Shown piece after piece: positions 17,277-25,016 of a stretch of 64,000 nt of DNA. The position numbers were made by a program, and so were the translations under genes. The notes below the pieces were generated by a model. That model made no database searches. It was given only the letters and a program-made list of their open reading frames with translations, and was not told the DNA's origin. Source of the stretch: Candidatus Hemicellulosilyticus sp. P3 (GTDB lineage: Bacteria > Bacteroidota > Bacteroidia > Bacteroidales > P3); NCBI GenBank assembly GCA_001543385.1, contig LPNH01000001.1, positions 195,794 to 259,793 on the forward strand. Direction: 5' to 3'. The first letter of the stretch is position 1; every line of letters begins with the position of its first letter.

Positions 17277-17543
17277 ATGGCAAACGAATCCGAAATCAAA
17301 TATCTGACCCCTATTGCCGTCGAAACGCAACGTAAAAAATACTGCCGTTTCAAAAAGCTGGGTATTAAATATATCGACTACAAGGACGCTGACTTTCTGT
17401 TGAAGTTCGTCAATGAGCAAGGCAAGATTCTGCCCCGTCGTATCACCGGTACGTCCAACAAGTACCAGAAGAAGGTCTCCCAGGCCATCAAGCGTGCCCG
17501 TCATATCGCTTTGATGCCCTACGTGGCCGATTGTCTTAAATAA
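17277..17543 (+). CDS. rpsR: 30S ribosomal protein S18
   Basis: An 88-residue S18 with the conserved [18 protein letters not shown] segment, the RRITGT motif and [20 protein letters not shown] end (here [16 protein letters not shown]). It binds S6 and 16S rRNA. It sits between rpsF and rplI, 60 bases after rpsF and 18 bases before rplI. Confidence 0.97.
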   Translation: MANESEIKYLTPIAVETQRKKYCRFKKLGIKYIDYKDADFLLKFVNEQGKILPRRITGTSNKYQKKVSQAIKRARHIALMPYVADCLK

Positions 17544-17561
17544 AATCAGGAGGAAGATCAG

Positions 17562-18011
17562 ATGGAAATTATTCTCAAACAAGATGTGGCCAACTTGGGC
17601 TACAAGGACGATATCGTCAAGGTTAAGAACGGCTACGCCAACAACTATCTCCTTCCGAAGGGCATGGCTATCATCGCCACCGCCTCCAACCGGAAGATGC
17701 ACGAGGAGACTTTGCGCCAGCGTGCTTTCAAAGAGCAGAAAATCCGCAAAGACGCCGAGACACTGCAGGCTGCCCTTCAGGGCAAGGTGGTGCGTATCGT
17801 CGTCAAGGTCGGCGAGAACGGACAGCTGTTCGGCTCGATCAACAATATGCAGGTCGCCGAGGCGCTGATGAACCAGCACAACTATGACGTGGACCGCAAG
17901 AAAATTGTTGTCGACGGTGACAAAATCAAGAGTGTGGGCACTTATACCGCCACAGTCAACATCTATCGTGAGCTCAAGGCAGAGCTTTCTGTCGAGGTGA
18001 TAGCCGAGTAG
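17562..18011 (+). CDS. rplI: 50S ribosomal protein L9
   Basis: A 149-residue L9 with N-terminal rRNA-binding domain (MEIILKQDVANLGYKDDIV, then the YANNYLLPKGMA motif), a long connecting helix and a C-terminal domain with LFGSINNMQVAEAL. A strong Shine-Dalgarno-like AGGAGG precedes the ATG, unusual for this phylum, where such sites are often weak. Last gene of the operon, followed by a strong hairpin terminator. Confidence 0.97.
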   Translation: MEIILKQDVANLGYKDDIVKVKNGYANNYLLPKGMAIIATASNRKMHEETLRQRAFKEQKIRKDAETLQAALQGKVVRIVVKVGENGQLFGSINNMQVAEALMNQHNYDVDRKKIVVDGDKIKSVGTYTATVNIYRELKAELSVEVIAE

Positions 18012-18046
18012 TTCCGTACTACAGTCCGTCGTCGGGACATACAATA

Positions 18047-18078
18047 AAGCCTGTTCTTGCAGAAGAACGGGCTTTTTT
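18047..18078 (+). terminator. Rho-independent terminator after rplI
   Basis: A 12-bp stem AAGCCTGTTCTT / AAGAACGGGCTT with a GCAG loop, followed by a run of T. It ends the tRNA-ribosomal protein unit. Confidence 0.9.
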
Positions 18079-18100
18079 GATTTTTTAAACTTGAATACAC

Positions 18101-18129
18101 TTGGATTTCTCCCTTTTTATGTAACTTTG
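18101..18129 (+). promoter_or_regulatory. Promoter of the C10 peptidase gene
   Basis: TAACTTTG at 18122-18129 with a TTGG at 18101-18104, spaced 17 bases. The start codon follows 18 bases downstream. Confidence 0.6.
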
Positions 18130-18147
18130 CACAACTAAAAGTTCTAT

Positions 18148-19656
18148 ATGATGAAAACGCTCAGAATTCTGTTTCTCGTCCTTTTGACCATTTGTACCCC
18201 TGTCCGGCGTCTGCTGGCCGACGATTTCAATGTCACAGTGGAGCTGGCGCGTGATGTTGCAGCCTATACTGTTGCCATTGAGCGCGGCAGTGAGAAATAT
18301 GATGTTTCGTCCGCCCGTCTGGTTTATCAGATTAACAATCCGGTGCTGGGCATACCGGCGGCCTACTTTTTCAACGTCGGACATGACGGCTATGCCATCG
18401 TAGCCGGTCACAAGGCTTCGTTGCCGCTGATCGGTTTTTCGGTCGACGATACATTGAGAGTCGACGATATGGCACCGGCTATGTTGTGGTGGGTGGAGAG
18501 TTATGCCGAAATGATTGCCGGCGCCCAGTTGCAGCACCTGCCGCCGTCCGATGCGGTGGCAAAGCGTTGGCAGGAATACGAAGGACACACCCTTGACGCT
18601 TCGGCCGGCAAGGCCACCAATTGGCTTATCGACGACAAGTGGGACCAAGGCACAGCGACCAATCCTACGTACAATCTTTATTGTCCGGTGCATTATCACC
18701 AGTTTTGTGTCACGGGCTGTGTGGCCACAGCCTTGGCCCAGATTGTCCATTATTGGCAGTATCCTAATGTAGGCCGCTATACCAAGGCATACTATCCTAC
18801 TTACACTGTCGATGGCGAGGACGGCATCAGGACGAGCGCTGTCGCCACCACCATTTCTTTCAACCAGACTCATTATGATTACGAGAACATGCCCGCATCT
18901 CTTTACTCAACGAATGATTCTGTCGAAATCAAAGCCGTCGCGCAGTTGATGTTTCATATCGGCGTGGCAGTGGATGCTGACTATGGTGTTGATGGTACGT
19001 CGGCGGTCAGCGCCGATGTACCGAGTGCCATGAAACGGTATTTCAAATATAAAAACAGTACTCAAGTCTTCCGTTCTTCGTTTTCAGACAATGGATGGAT
19101 AGATACCCTGCGTTACAGCATCGACCATAAGGCTCCGCTCTATTTTTCAGCTTCGTCACCGGAGGGCGGCGATATTCATGCCAATGGGCATGCTTTTATC
19201 TGTCACGGATATCATCCCTCTTCGACAAATTATTTCCGTATGAATTGGGGCTGGGGCGGTTCTGGCGACGGTTGGTATAATATGGCCAGTATCGATGGCC
19301 TCAATCCTCCTTCGGGTGGCAGTGGACGGTATAATTTCAACACCCGTCAGGCAGTTCTGATGGGTATGACACCCCCTGACGACAGCAACCGTTTTGCCGG
19401 TGTCTCCGTCCCGGTTGACGCGGTCCTCCATGCCGCTTATCCCAATCCGGCTGCATATCAGGTCATGATTCCCTACTCGCTGCAGCAAAACAGCAGTGCT
19501 GTCATGCAGGTTTTCGACGTGACGGGCCGTCAGATGGAGCAGCGTGTGCTTGTCCCCGGCGAAGGGGAGGTGCGAATCAATGTGACCGCCTATCCCAAAG
19601 GTATCTACCTGTACCGCGTGCAAGGTGGCGCTATGCGCAAATTTGTAGTGCAGTAA
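18148..19656 (+). CDS. Secreted C10 (streptopain-like) cysteine protease with type IX secretion tail
   Basis: A 502-residue protein starting with a signal peptide (MKTLRILFLVLLTICTPV). An inhibitory propeptide (about 25-140) precedes the papain-like domain. The catalytic cysteine lies in QFCVTGCVATALAQ and the catalytic histidine in GHAFICHGY, followed by the typical NWGWGGSGDGWY. From about residue 425 there is a Por-type sorting domain, with YPNPA at its start, FDVTGRQM and a closing PKGIYLYRVQ plus RKFVVQ strand, which directs export by the type IX secretion system. The family includes SpeB, interpain and periodontain, which digest host or dietary protein. Codon 2 is also ATG, so the start may be 18151. 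Confidence 0.92.
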   Translation: MMKTLRILFLVLLTICTPVRRLLADDFNVTVELARDVAAYTVAIERGSEKYDVSSARLVYQINNPVLGIPAAYFFNVGHDGYAIVAGHKASLPLIGFSVDDTLRVDDMAPAMLWWVESYAEMIAGAQLQHLPPSDAVAKRWQEYEGHTLDASAGKATNWLIDDKWDQGTATNPTYNLYCPVHYHQFCVTGCVATALAQIVHYWQYPNVGRYTKAYYPTYTVDGEDGIRTSAVATTISFNQTHYDYENMPASLYSTNDSVEIKAVAQLMFHIGVAVDADYGVDGTSAVSADVPSAMKRYFKYKNSTQVFRSSFSDNGWIDTLRYSIDHKAPLYFSASSPEGGDIHANGHAFICHGYHPSSTNYFRMNWGWGGSGDGWYNMASIDGLNPPSGGSGRYNFNTRQAVLMGMTPPDDSNRFAGVSVPVDAVLHAAYPNPAAYQVMIPYSLQQNSSAVMQVFDVTGRQMEQRVLVPGEGEVRINVTAYPKGIYLYRVQGGAMRKFVVQ

Positions 19657-19666
19657 CCGCCTGTCT

Positions 19667-20083
19667 ATGCAGTTCCGCATCACTTTTGACGAGATTCAGA
19701 CGCTCCTCTACCGCCAGTCGTCAAAGCAAATCCAACTCCTTTACGGCGGCAGGCATACGGTGCGTGTCGGTGCCGAGGTCAACGTTCTGTTCAAGACCAC
19801 GTCGGTGGGCATTGACATCACGGTTGAGCGGATAGAGGGAACCGATTTGATTCTTTCCTATACCGGCGGCATGGGAATAGAGATGATGTTGAAGATGGCG
19901 CTTGGAAGGATCAAGGACAAGCCCGGTGCCGAGATGGTGGAGTTGCTTGACAGCAGTCGCATTATGCTTCATCTGGGCCGCAGTCCGCAGTTGGCGCAGG
20001 TGTTTGAACGTGTGGTTTTGCGCGACATCTTCTTCGACGAGGATGCCGCTGTCATTGATTTCACCCCGTCTCAGGCGTTGTGA
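19667..20083 (+). CDS. Conserved hypothetical protein, 138 residues
   Basis: I do not recognise a family. The protein starts MQFRITFDEIQTLLYR ten bases after the peptidase stop. It has a mostly alternating hydrophobic/polar N-terminal half (HTVRVGAEVNVLFKTTSVGIDITVERI), suggesting a beta-rich domain, and a helical middle (GIEMMLKMALGRIKD). There is no signal peptide or membrane segment. Composition and codon use match the neighbouring core genes. Its last 13 bases overlap the convergent rlmH gene. It looks like a real small cytoplasmic protein of unknown function. Confidence 0.6.
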   Translation: MQFRITFDEIQTLLYRQSSKQIQLLYGGRHTVRVGAEVNVLFKTTSVGIDITVERIEGTDLILSYTGGMGIEMMLKMALGRIKDKPGAEMVELLDSSRIMLHLGRSPQLAQVFERVVLRDIFFDEDAAVIDFTPSQAL

Positions 20084-20544
20084 TATTTCTCTCCGCGCAG
20101 AATGGTCATCGCGCGGTAGAGTTGTTCGGCAAAGAACAGCCGTACCATTTGGTGGTTGAATGTCATCTGCGACAGCGACAGTGTGGCGTGGGCTTTCTCG
20201 TACACAGCGGCGTCGAAGCCGTAGGCGCCGCCCGCGACAAACATCAGTGTGCGGATGCCGCTGTTCATGGTTTTTTGCAGTTGCCGTGCAAACCCTGTTG
20301 AGGTGTACTCTTCTCCTTTCTCGTCCAGTAGCACGACCCTGTCGGCCCGTTCCATCTGTTTCAGGATCATCGTTGCCTCACGCGCTTTGACAATGTCTGG
20401 TGTGGCGTTGCGTAGATCTTTGGCGGCGGGCAGGCATATCAGCTCAAATGGGATGTAGTGCCGGAGACGGCTCATGTAGTCATTTATCCCGGTTTGTATG
20501 TAGTCACTGTCGGTCTTTGAGACCACTACAAATTTTATGTTCAT
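20071..20544 (-). CDS. rlmH: 23S rRNA pseudouridine-1915 N3-methyltransferase RlmH
   Basis: A 157-residue SPOUT methyltransferase. Motifs are the N-terminal MNIKFVVVSKT strand, the LDEKGEEYTSTGFA segment, the glycine loop FVAGGAYGF, and the trefoil-knot end LSLSQMTFNHQMVRLFFAEQLYRA, all hallmarks of RlmH. It methylates the pseudouridine in helix 69 of 23S rRNA on assembled ribosomes. The open frame extends further upstream, but the ATG at 20544 gives the normal length and overlaps the upstream gene by four bases (ATGA). Confidence 0.95.
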   Translation of the reverse strand: MNIKFVVVSKTDSDYIQTGINDYMSRLRHYIPFELICLPAAKDLRNATPDIVKAREATMILKQMERADRVVLLDEKGEEYTSTGFARQLQKTMNSGIRTLMFVAGGAYGFDAAVYEKAHATLSLSQMTFNHQMVRLFFAEQLYRAMTILRGEKYHNA

Positions 20545-21500
20545 CGCTGTCTGTGTATGGGTTCGGCTGTCAGGATGAGAAAGGGGGCGCAGCTGCGTAG
20601 GTTCAGTCGGTTGAGCAGTTGTGCGGCAGGCCGTTTTATGCCGGTGTGGCCGCTGTTGAACCATCCGTTTTCAACGCTGAGTCCGTAGCGATGGGTTTCA
20701 AGCAGTTCCCGATAGGCCGACAGCGGCAGAATCCGTTCGGTCCAGTTGCCGTTGAGGGGATCGCAGGTGTTATATCGGTCTGCCGGTTCGGGCAAGATGC
20801 CTTCTTTCACCGCACGGTCGATGTCGTTGTAGTCAAGGCCCCGCGTGTGACGGGCCCAGCGCCGTGCTTTTTTGTCGGGGAAGCCCCATCGCTTTGTCAG
20901 ATGTTGCAGCCGCAAGGCGTAAAAGCCGGGATGCCCGTCGCCGCCTTTTTCATCGCTGCGCATCACCCGTCGCAGCCTGTAGCATTTCAGTGGATTGCAG
21001 GGGTTGGATGCTGTCGTGAAGAGCATGCGGGGCCGGGCCTGCTGAACGCCGGGCAACTGTTCGAAGAACTGGTCGAGCCGGTAGATGTGTTCAATGACAT
21101 CCATTCCCATGATGGCGTCGGGTTCGATGTTGTGCTCCCGGCACCAGCGGTTCAGGTCCCGGGCATCTCCGCATAGCAATGTGTCGATTCTTGTGCCCAG
21201 TGCGGAAGCCAGCTCGGTTGCGGTCGACACGGAGTCCGGATTGTTGTCGATATAGATGACCTGTCCCCATCCGTCGGCTTTGGCCATGAGGCTCAGCAGC
21301 CCGTGCCCGCCGCCGTAGTCGACCAAGACCGATTCGCCGGTTTTCTTGTCTGACAGCCGCGCCATCTTGTCCAGACAATGGCGGTAGATGTCTGTGTAGT
21401 AATCCATGGCAGGCAGCATCCGTTCCAAATAGCGGCGATGGTAGCTGTCGATGTCAAGTTCCGGGAGCGCTGCGGCGATACGGCGGCTTAGGTCAGACAT
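20541..21500 (-). CDS. SAM-dependent class I methyltransferase, substrate unknown
   Basis: About 319 residues. A SAM-binding motif I appears as VLVDYGGGHGLLSLMA, followed by VIYIDNNPDSV (acidic end of strand 2) and the post-motif IMGMDVIEHIY. The C-terminal 120 residues are less typical and probably bind substrate. It lies between an acetyltransferase gene and rlmH with overlaps on both sides, so it is translated within the minus-strand operon. An alternative ATG at 21512 would add four residues. The substrate cannot be told from sequence; small molecules or envelope components are possible. Confidence 0.75.
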   Translation of the reverse strand: MSDLSRRIAAALPELDIDSYHRRYLERMLPAMDYYTDIYRHCLDKMARLSDKKTGESVLVDYGGGHGLLSLMAKADGWGQVIYIDNNPDSVSTATELASALGTRIDTLLCGDARDLNRWCREHNIEPDAIMGMDVIEHIYRLDQFFEQLPGVQQARPRMLFTTASNPCNPLKCYRLRRVMRSDEKGGDGHPGFYALRLQHLTKRWGFPDKKARRWARHTRGLDYNDIDRAVKEGILPEPADRYNTCDPLNGNWTERILPLSAYRELLETHRYGLSVENGWFNSGHTGIKRPAAQLLNRLNLRSCAPFLILTAEPIHRQR

Positions 21501-22426
21501 GGTACAATGCATCTGGATAGACGGAAGAATGGGATCTGTTCGGCTCCGAAGGAGCGGTAGAACTGTTCGATGCCCGGCTCCATGCTGCCTTCAAAGTCAA
21601 AGCTGCGGGTTTCTGTTGACAGTTGCCGGACGGCCATCCATATCAGTGTCTCCATCGCGCCTTTGTCACGGAACTGCGGGTTTAACGCCGGGATGAGGTA
21701 ATAGGCGCATTGGCGGTCATAGGGTACGAACAGGGCCGCCATACGTTCGCCGTCGTCGCTGTCGAGTGCGAAGCATACGCCCTGCTTGCGATTTAATGCT
21801 GCCTCGCATGTCCGCACGACAAGGTCGTGCGGCAACAGGTTGTGTTGTGCGGACAGCGTCCGGCACAGTTGTTGGTAGTCGGCAAATTCATCGGCCGAAA
21901 GTGTGGTGAGGACGCTTCGGGGAAGCAGTTGTCCGATGCGGCGCTGTCGCTCGTTTTTGTTGAAACGCCGGAATAGGGCGTCTGTGTCTCGGATGTCAGG
22001 CAATCGATATGTGTATCGCGTGGTCTGCCGATAGCCGGCCCAGTAGAAAGGCAGCCAGTTGGTGATGGAGGGGGCGAAATTCTGCTGGTAGTATGCTATC
22101 CGCAACGCTTTCAGCTGTCTGATGATGCTGTCGGCGGCTTGTTTCTCGAACGTCAGCCGCTGGCTGTCGGTGAGCCCGTCTTTCGGATACCGGTACCAGA
22201 TTCCGTTGTATTGCGTCAATTGGGGCTGGATGATGTAGCGTAAGCCCATTTTGCGCCCCGACAGATAGGGGAGGGCGGCTTGCACGGCGCCGCTTTTGTC
22301 ACGGGACAGCAGCACGTCCCAGTGTTTTCCTGCGCATACGGCCTCCATCCACCAGTGCTGTTGGAAGAGCGGCACATATAATGCCGGATCCTCACATAAT
22401 GCACGGTATTCCTCTTTGGCGGTCAT
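21488..22426 (-). CDS. GNAT/FemAB-like acyltransferase
   Basis: A 312-residue protein resembling the BioF2-like acetyltransferase group of Bacteroidota. It has two GNAT-like halves. The second ends with ARDKGAMETLIW-like (here FRDKGAMETLIWMAV) and FDFEGSMEPGIEQFYRSFGAE, a signature I associate with FemAB/peptidyltransferase-like members. These enzymes transfer acyl or aminoacyl groups to amino acids or cell-wall precursors. Preceded by the OmpA-family gene in the same operon (29 bases apart) and overlapping the methyltransferase gene downstream. The exact substrate is unknown. Confidence 0.75.
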   Translation of the reverse strand: MTAKEEYRALCEDPALYVPLFQQHWWMEAVCAGKHWDVLLSRDKSGAVQAALPYLSGRKMGLRYIIQPQLTQYNGIWYRYPKDGLTDSQRLTFEKQAADSIIRQLKALRIAYYQQNFAPSITNWLPFYWAGYRQTTRYTYRLPDIRDTDALFRRFNKNERQRRIGQLLPRSVLTTLSADEFADYQQLCRTLSAQHNLLPHDLVVRTCEAALNRKQGVCFALDSDDGERMAALFVPYDRQCAYYLIPALNPQFRDKGAMETLIWMAVRQLSTETRSFDFEGSMEPGIEQFYRSFGAEQIPFFRLSRCIVPCLT

Positions 22427-22455
22427 GGCGGCGGGAGGTCTGGCTGTCGCGCGTC

Positions 22456-23394
22456 CTATTGTATGGTCACGGTCACGCGGTTGTTGGCCAGCCGGCCGTT
22501 GAGCGTGCTGTTGTCGCCCGCGGGGTCGGCGTCGCCTTTGGCCTCGATTTCAATGCGGAAGTCTTCGACGCCCCGTCGTGTCAACGCTTTCTTGATTTCG
22601 ACGGCACGTTGGCGCGAAAGCCCCAGGTTGTAGGCGTCCGTGCCTGTGTTGTCGCTGTAGCCGCAGAGCAGCACTTCCAGCCTGTCGTTGTCTTTCAGAT
22701 AGGCGGCCAACTCGTCCATATAGTCTGTATACGATTCCCTGACGGTGGCGTCGTTGGGGAGAAATTTCACATCCTTGAATTTCTTGGCACCTGTCGCGGC
22801 GCTTGGAAACAGGTCTGTCTTTTTGCTGCCGAAGTAGAGTATATAGCCTAAGTGGATTATATCTTCCTGCGGCATCGGGGTGTTGAAGTAATCTGTCCCC
22901 ATCCAATAGCGGTAGTCCACCTGGGCGACAAAGAACTGCACCTTGTTTCGCATGGATTTGCGTTCGCTCCACTCCCGATAATCTTCATACGAGGCGATGG
23001 CTTCGTTCCGGGCTTGTTCCACGAGTTCCTGGCGGTAGATGTCGTCTTCTATTGCGGGGTTGACGGCAAAGATGGCACACATCCGCATCGGTGCACGCGA
23101 TACGGTGGACAGATAGTTGATGACGGGCGTCATGGCACCCCAATCCTCCTGCCGGGCCGATGTCACCGCTTTCATCGTGGTGTAGTCAAATGGGCAGTGG
23201 TATCTGCTTTTGGAGTCAAACGACGTGAATTTCCAAATGGTGTCATAATCGGTTTTACGCACTTTTTGCCGCCCTTCGATGACGGGTGACACTTCGCGTT
23301 TCCCTTTTTTGGTTTTCTGTGCCGTCGCGGTCCCGGCGGGAGCCAGCATTACAACGGAGAGAATGGCCATGACCCATATATGGTATCTTTTCAT
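22456..23394 (-). CDS. OmpA-family envelope protein
   Basis: A 312-residue protein with a signal peptide (MKRYHIWVMAILSVVMLAPAG...ATA). The C-terminal 110 residues form an OmpA-like peptidoglycan-binding domain: YILYFGSKKTDLFPS in the first strand region, LEVLLCGYSDNTGTDAYNLGLSRQRAVEIKKAL, and a closing NNRVTVTIQ. The middle domain (about 40-180) is unassigned. It is probably periplasmic or outer-membrane associated and anchored to peptidoglycan. It follows the FtsE-like ATPase gene by 33 bases. Confidence 0.85.
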   Translation of the reverse strand: MKRYHIWVMAILSVVMLAPAGTATAQKTKKGKREVSPVIEGRQKVRKTDYDTIWKFTSFDSKSRYHCPFDYTTMKAVTSARQEDWGAMTPVINYLSTVSRAPMRMCAIFAVNPAIEDDIYRQELVEQARNEAIASYEDYREWSERKSMRNKVQFFVAQVDYRYWMGTDYFNTPMPQEDIIHLGYILYFGSKKTDLFPSAATGAKKFKDVKFLPNDATVRESYTDYMDELAAYLKDNDRLEVLLCGYSDNTGTDAYNLGLSRQRAVEIKKALTRRGVEDFRIEIEAKGDADPAGDNSTLNGRLANNRVTVTIQ

Positions 23395-23427
23395 AGGTGT
23401 TTTTTTCAGATTGTGAATTTCAATGAT

Positions 23428-24129
23428 TTATTCCGGGCTCACCAATGTCCCGTCTTCACAGCATATTACGCGCGACGGGAATTTGTCAATCATCATGAAG
23501 TCGTGTGAGGCGATCAGCATGGTCACCCCATCCTCGCGGTTGATGCGTTGCAGCAGTTCTATGATTTCCGACGATGTGATGGGATCCATGTTTCCGGTTG
23601 TCTCGTCGGCCAGAATCAGCGACGGGTTGTTGATGAGCGCACGGGCGATGCCCACTCGCTGCTGCTCGCCTTCCGACAGGCGTTGCGGCATGGAGAGCGC
23701 TTTGTCTTTGACCCCGACGCTTTCCAGCGTCTCCATGATACGGCGGTCCATTTCGTCCCGTTTCTTCCAGCCTGTGGCTTTGAGCACAAATGCCAAGTTT
23801 TCATACACGTTGCGGTCTTTCAGCAGCCGGTAGTTCTGAAATACGATGCCGATCTGTCTCCGCAGCATCGGCACTTGGCGGCGTTTCAGCCTCGTCAGGT
23901 CGTATCCGCAGACGGCGGCTTCACCCGATGCAATGGCATGGTCACCGTAAAGACTGCGCAGCAGCGACGTTTTTCCCGATCCGCTTTTCCCTATCAGATA
24001 CACGAATTCACCCCGTCTGATGTCAAGGTTCACATCTTGCAGGAGGATGCCTTCGCTGTGGCAGATCGCCAGATTGCGCAGCCGGATGACATTATCGTCG
24101 TGCTCCATGGAGTTTTCGCTTTGTTTCAT
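23428..24129 (-). CDS. ftsE: FtsE-like ABC transporter ATPase
   Basis: A 233-residue ABC ATPase with Walker A GKSGSGKT, Q-loop VFQNYRLL, signature LSEGEQQRVGIARA, Walker B LILADETTGNMD and H-loop ASHDF. The signature and the VFQNYRLL segment match FtsE, which with FtsX controls peptidoglycan hydrolases at the division site. No ftsX gene is adjacent; it may be elsewhere, as in many Bacteroidota. First gene of a five-gene minus-strand operon. An internal ATG (24108) is a possible alternative start. Confidence 0.82.
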   Translation of the reverse strand: MKQSENSMEHDDNVIRLRNLAICHSEGILLQDVNLDIRRGEFVYLIGKSGSGKTSLLRSLYGDHAIASGEAAVCGYDLTRLKRRQVPMLRRQIGIVFQNYRLLKDRNVYENLAFVLKATGWKKRDEMDRRIMETLESVGVKDKALSMPQRLSEGEQQRVGIARALINNPSLILADETTGNMDPITSSEIIELLQRINREDGVTMLIASHDFMMIDKFPSRVICCEDGTLVSPE

Positions 24130-24147
24130 GACGAAAGAATGGATTTA

Positions 24148-24175
24148 CAAAGATACGATTTTTTTTGTAATTTTG
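24148..24175. promoter_or_regulatory. Divergent promoter boxes between ftsE and the nitroreductase gene
   Basis: On the minus strand, TATCTTTG at 24155-24148 lies 18 bases upstream of the ftsE start. On the plus strand, TAATTTTG at 24168-24175 lies 25 bases upstream of the nitroreductase start. Both fit the TAnnTTTG consensus; no convincing -33 elements are seen. Confidence 0.6.
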
Positions 24176-24200
24176 CCGCATTCTACAACTCTCGTATACG

Positions 24201-24953
24201 ATGGAAAAAGCCGCCATATCCCTCATGCTTGCACACCGTTCGGTGCGCCGATTCCAGCCCGACCCCGTCCCCGAAGACATCCTGAACCGCTTGATCGAGT
24301 GCGGATGCCGCGCTTCCAATACGGGTAATATGCAGCTGTATAGTGTTGTCGCCACGACAAAGCAGCCGCTTCTCGGCCAGCTTGCCGAACTCCACTTCGG
24401 CCAAGGCTCCACGGCACCGCTGATGCTCACTGTCTGCGCCGATGTCAACCGTTATCACCATTGGTGCCGGCTCAACGGCTGTGACGAGCCTTACGACAAT
24501 CTGCTTTGGCTGCTCAGCGCGACCGTCGACGCCTCGATCTGTGCGCAGAACATTTGCGTCGCCGCCGCCGCCGAAGGGTTGGGCTTCTGCTATCTCGGCA
24601 CAGTCCTTTACAACACCCGCGCGATTGCTTCGTTGCTGCAGCTGCCCCGCGGTGTGGTGCCTGTCGTCGCACTCTGCATGGGCTATCCGGCCGAACAGCC
24701 GGCTCAGTCCGAGCGGTTGCCGATAGACGCCATTCTGCATCGCGACACCTACCACGAATATTCCGACGATGATATCCGCCGTCTGCACCGCCTTCGCGAG
24801 GAGTTTCCATTCAACCGTGAGATGGTGCGGCAGAACGGCGTGGCGAACTTGGCCGAACTCTTTACCCGCATCCGCTATCCGAAACGCGACAATGTCGCTA
24901 TATCCCAAGCGTTAAGCGAGTTTATCGAACAGGCTGGTTTTATGAATTTTTAG
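24201..24953 (+). CDS. Nitroreductase-family FMN oxidoreductase
   Basis: A 250-residue nitroreductase-fold protein. The N-terminal AHRSVRRFQPDPVPEDILNRLI segment with RSxRxF binds the FMN phosphate, SNTGNMQLYSVV matches the family N-terminal region, and AEGLGFCYLGTVLYN plus VVPVVALCMGYPAE are the conserved C-terminal elements of NfsA/FRP-like members. Such enzymes reduce nitro groups, quinones or flavins using NAD(P)H. The substrate is not predictable here. Expressed from its own promoter, divergent from ftsE. Confidence 0.88.
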   Translation: MEKAAISLMLAHRSVRRFQPDPVPEDILNRLIECGCRASNTGNMQLYSVVATTKQPLLGQLAELHFGQGSTAPLMLTVCADVNRYHHWCRLNGCDEPYDNLLWLLSATVDASICAQNICVAAAAEGLGFCYLGTVLYNTRAIASLLQLPRGVVPVVALCMGYPAEQPAQSERLPIDAILHRDTYHEYSDDDIRRLHRLREEFPFNREMVRQNGVANLAELFTRIRYPKRDNVAISQALSEFIEQAGFMNF

Positions 24954-24984
24954 GCAGTTGTCGGAAATCCTCATAGAAACTTTG

Positions 24985-24992
24985 TATCTTTG
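24985..24992 (+). promoter_or_regulatory. Promoter box of the acyl-CoA ligase gene
   Basis: TATCTTTG, an exact TAnnTTTG match, 24 bases before the start codon. Confidence 0.65.
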
Positions 24993-25016
24993 CATCTGTT
25001 ATTGTAACAAACGTCT

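Noticed and set aside
23428-24129. Generic lipoprotein exporter LolD instead of FtsE
   Set aside because: The VFQNYRLL segment and lack of an adjacent LolC/E permease favour FtsE, though the distinction between these close families is not absolute.
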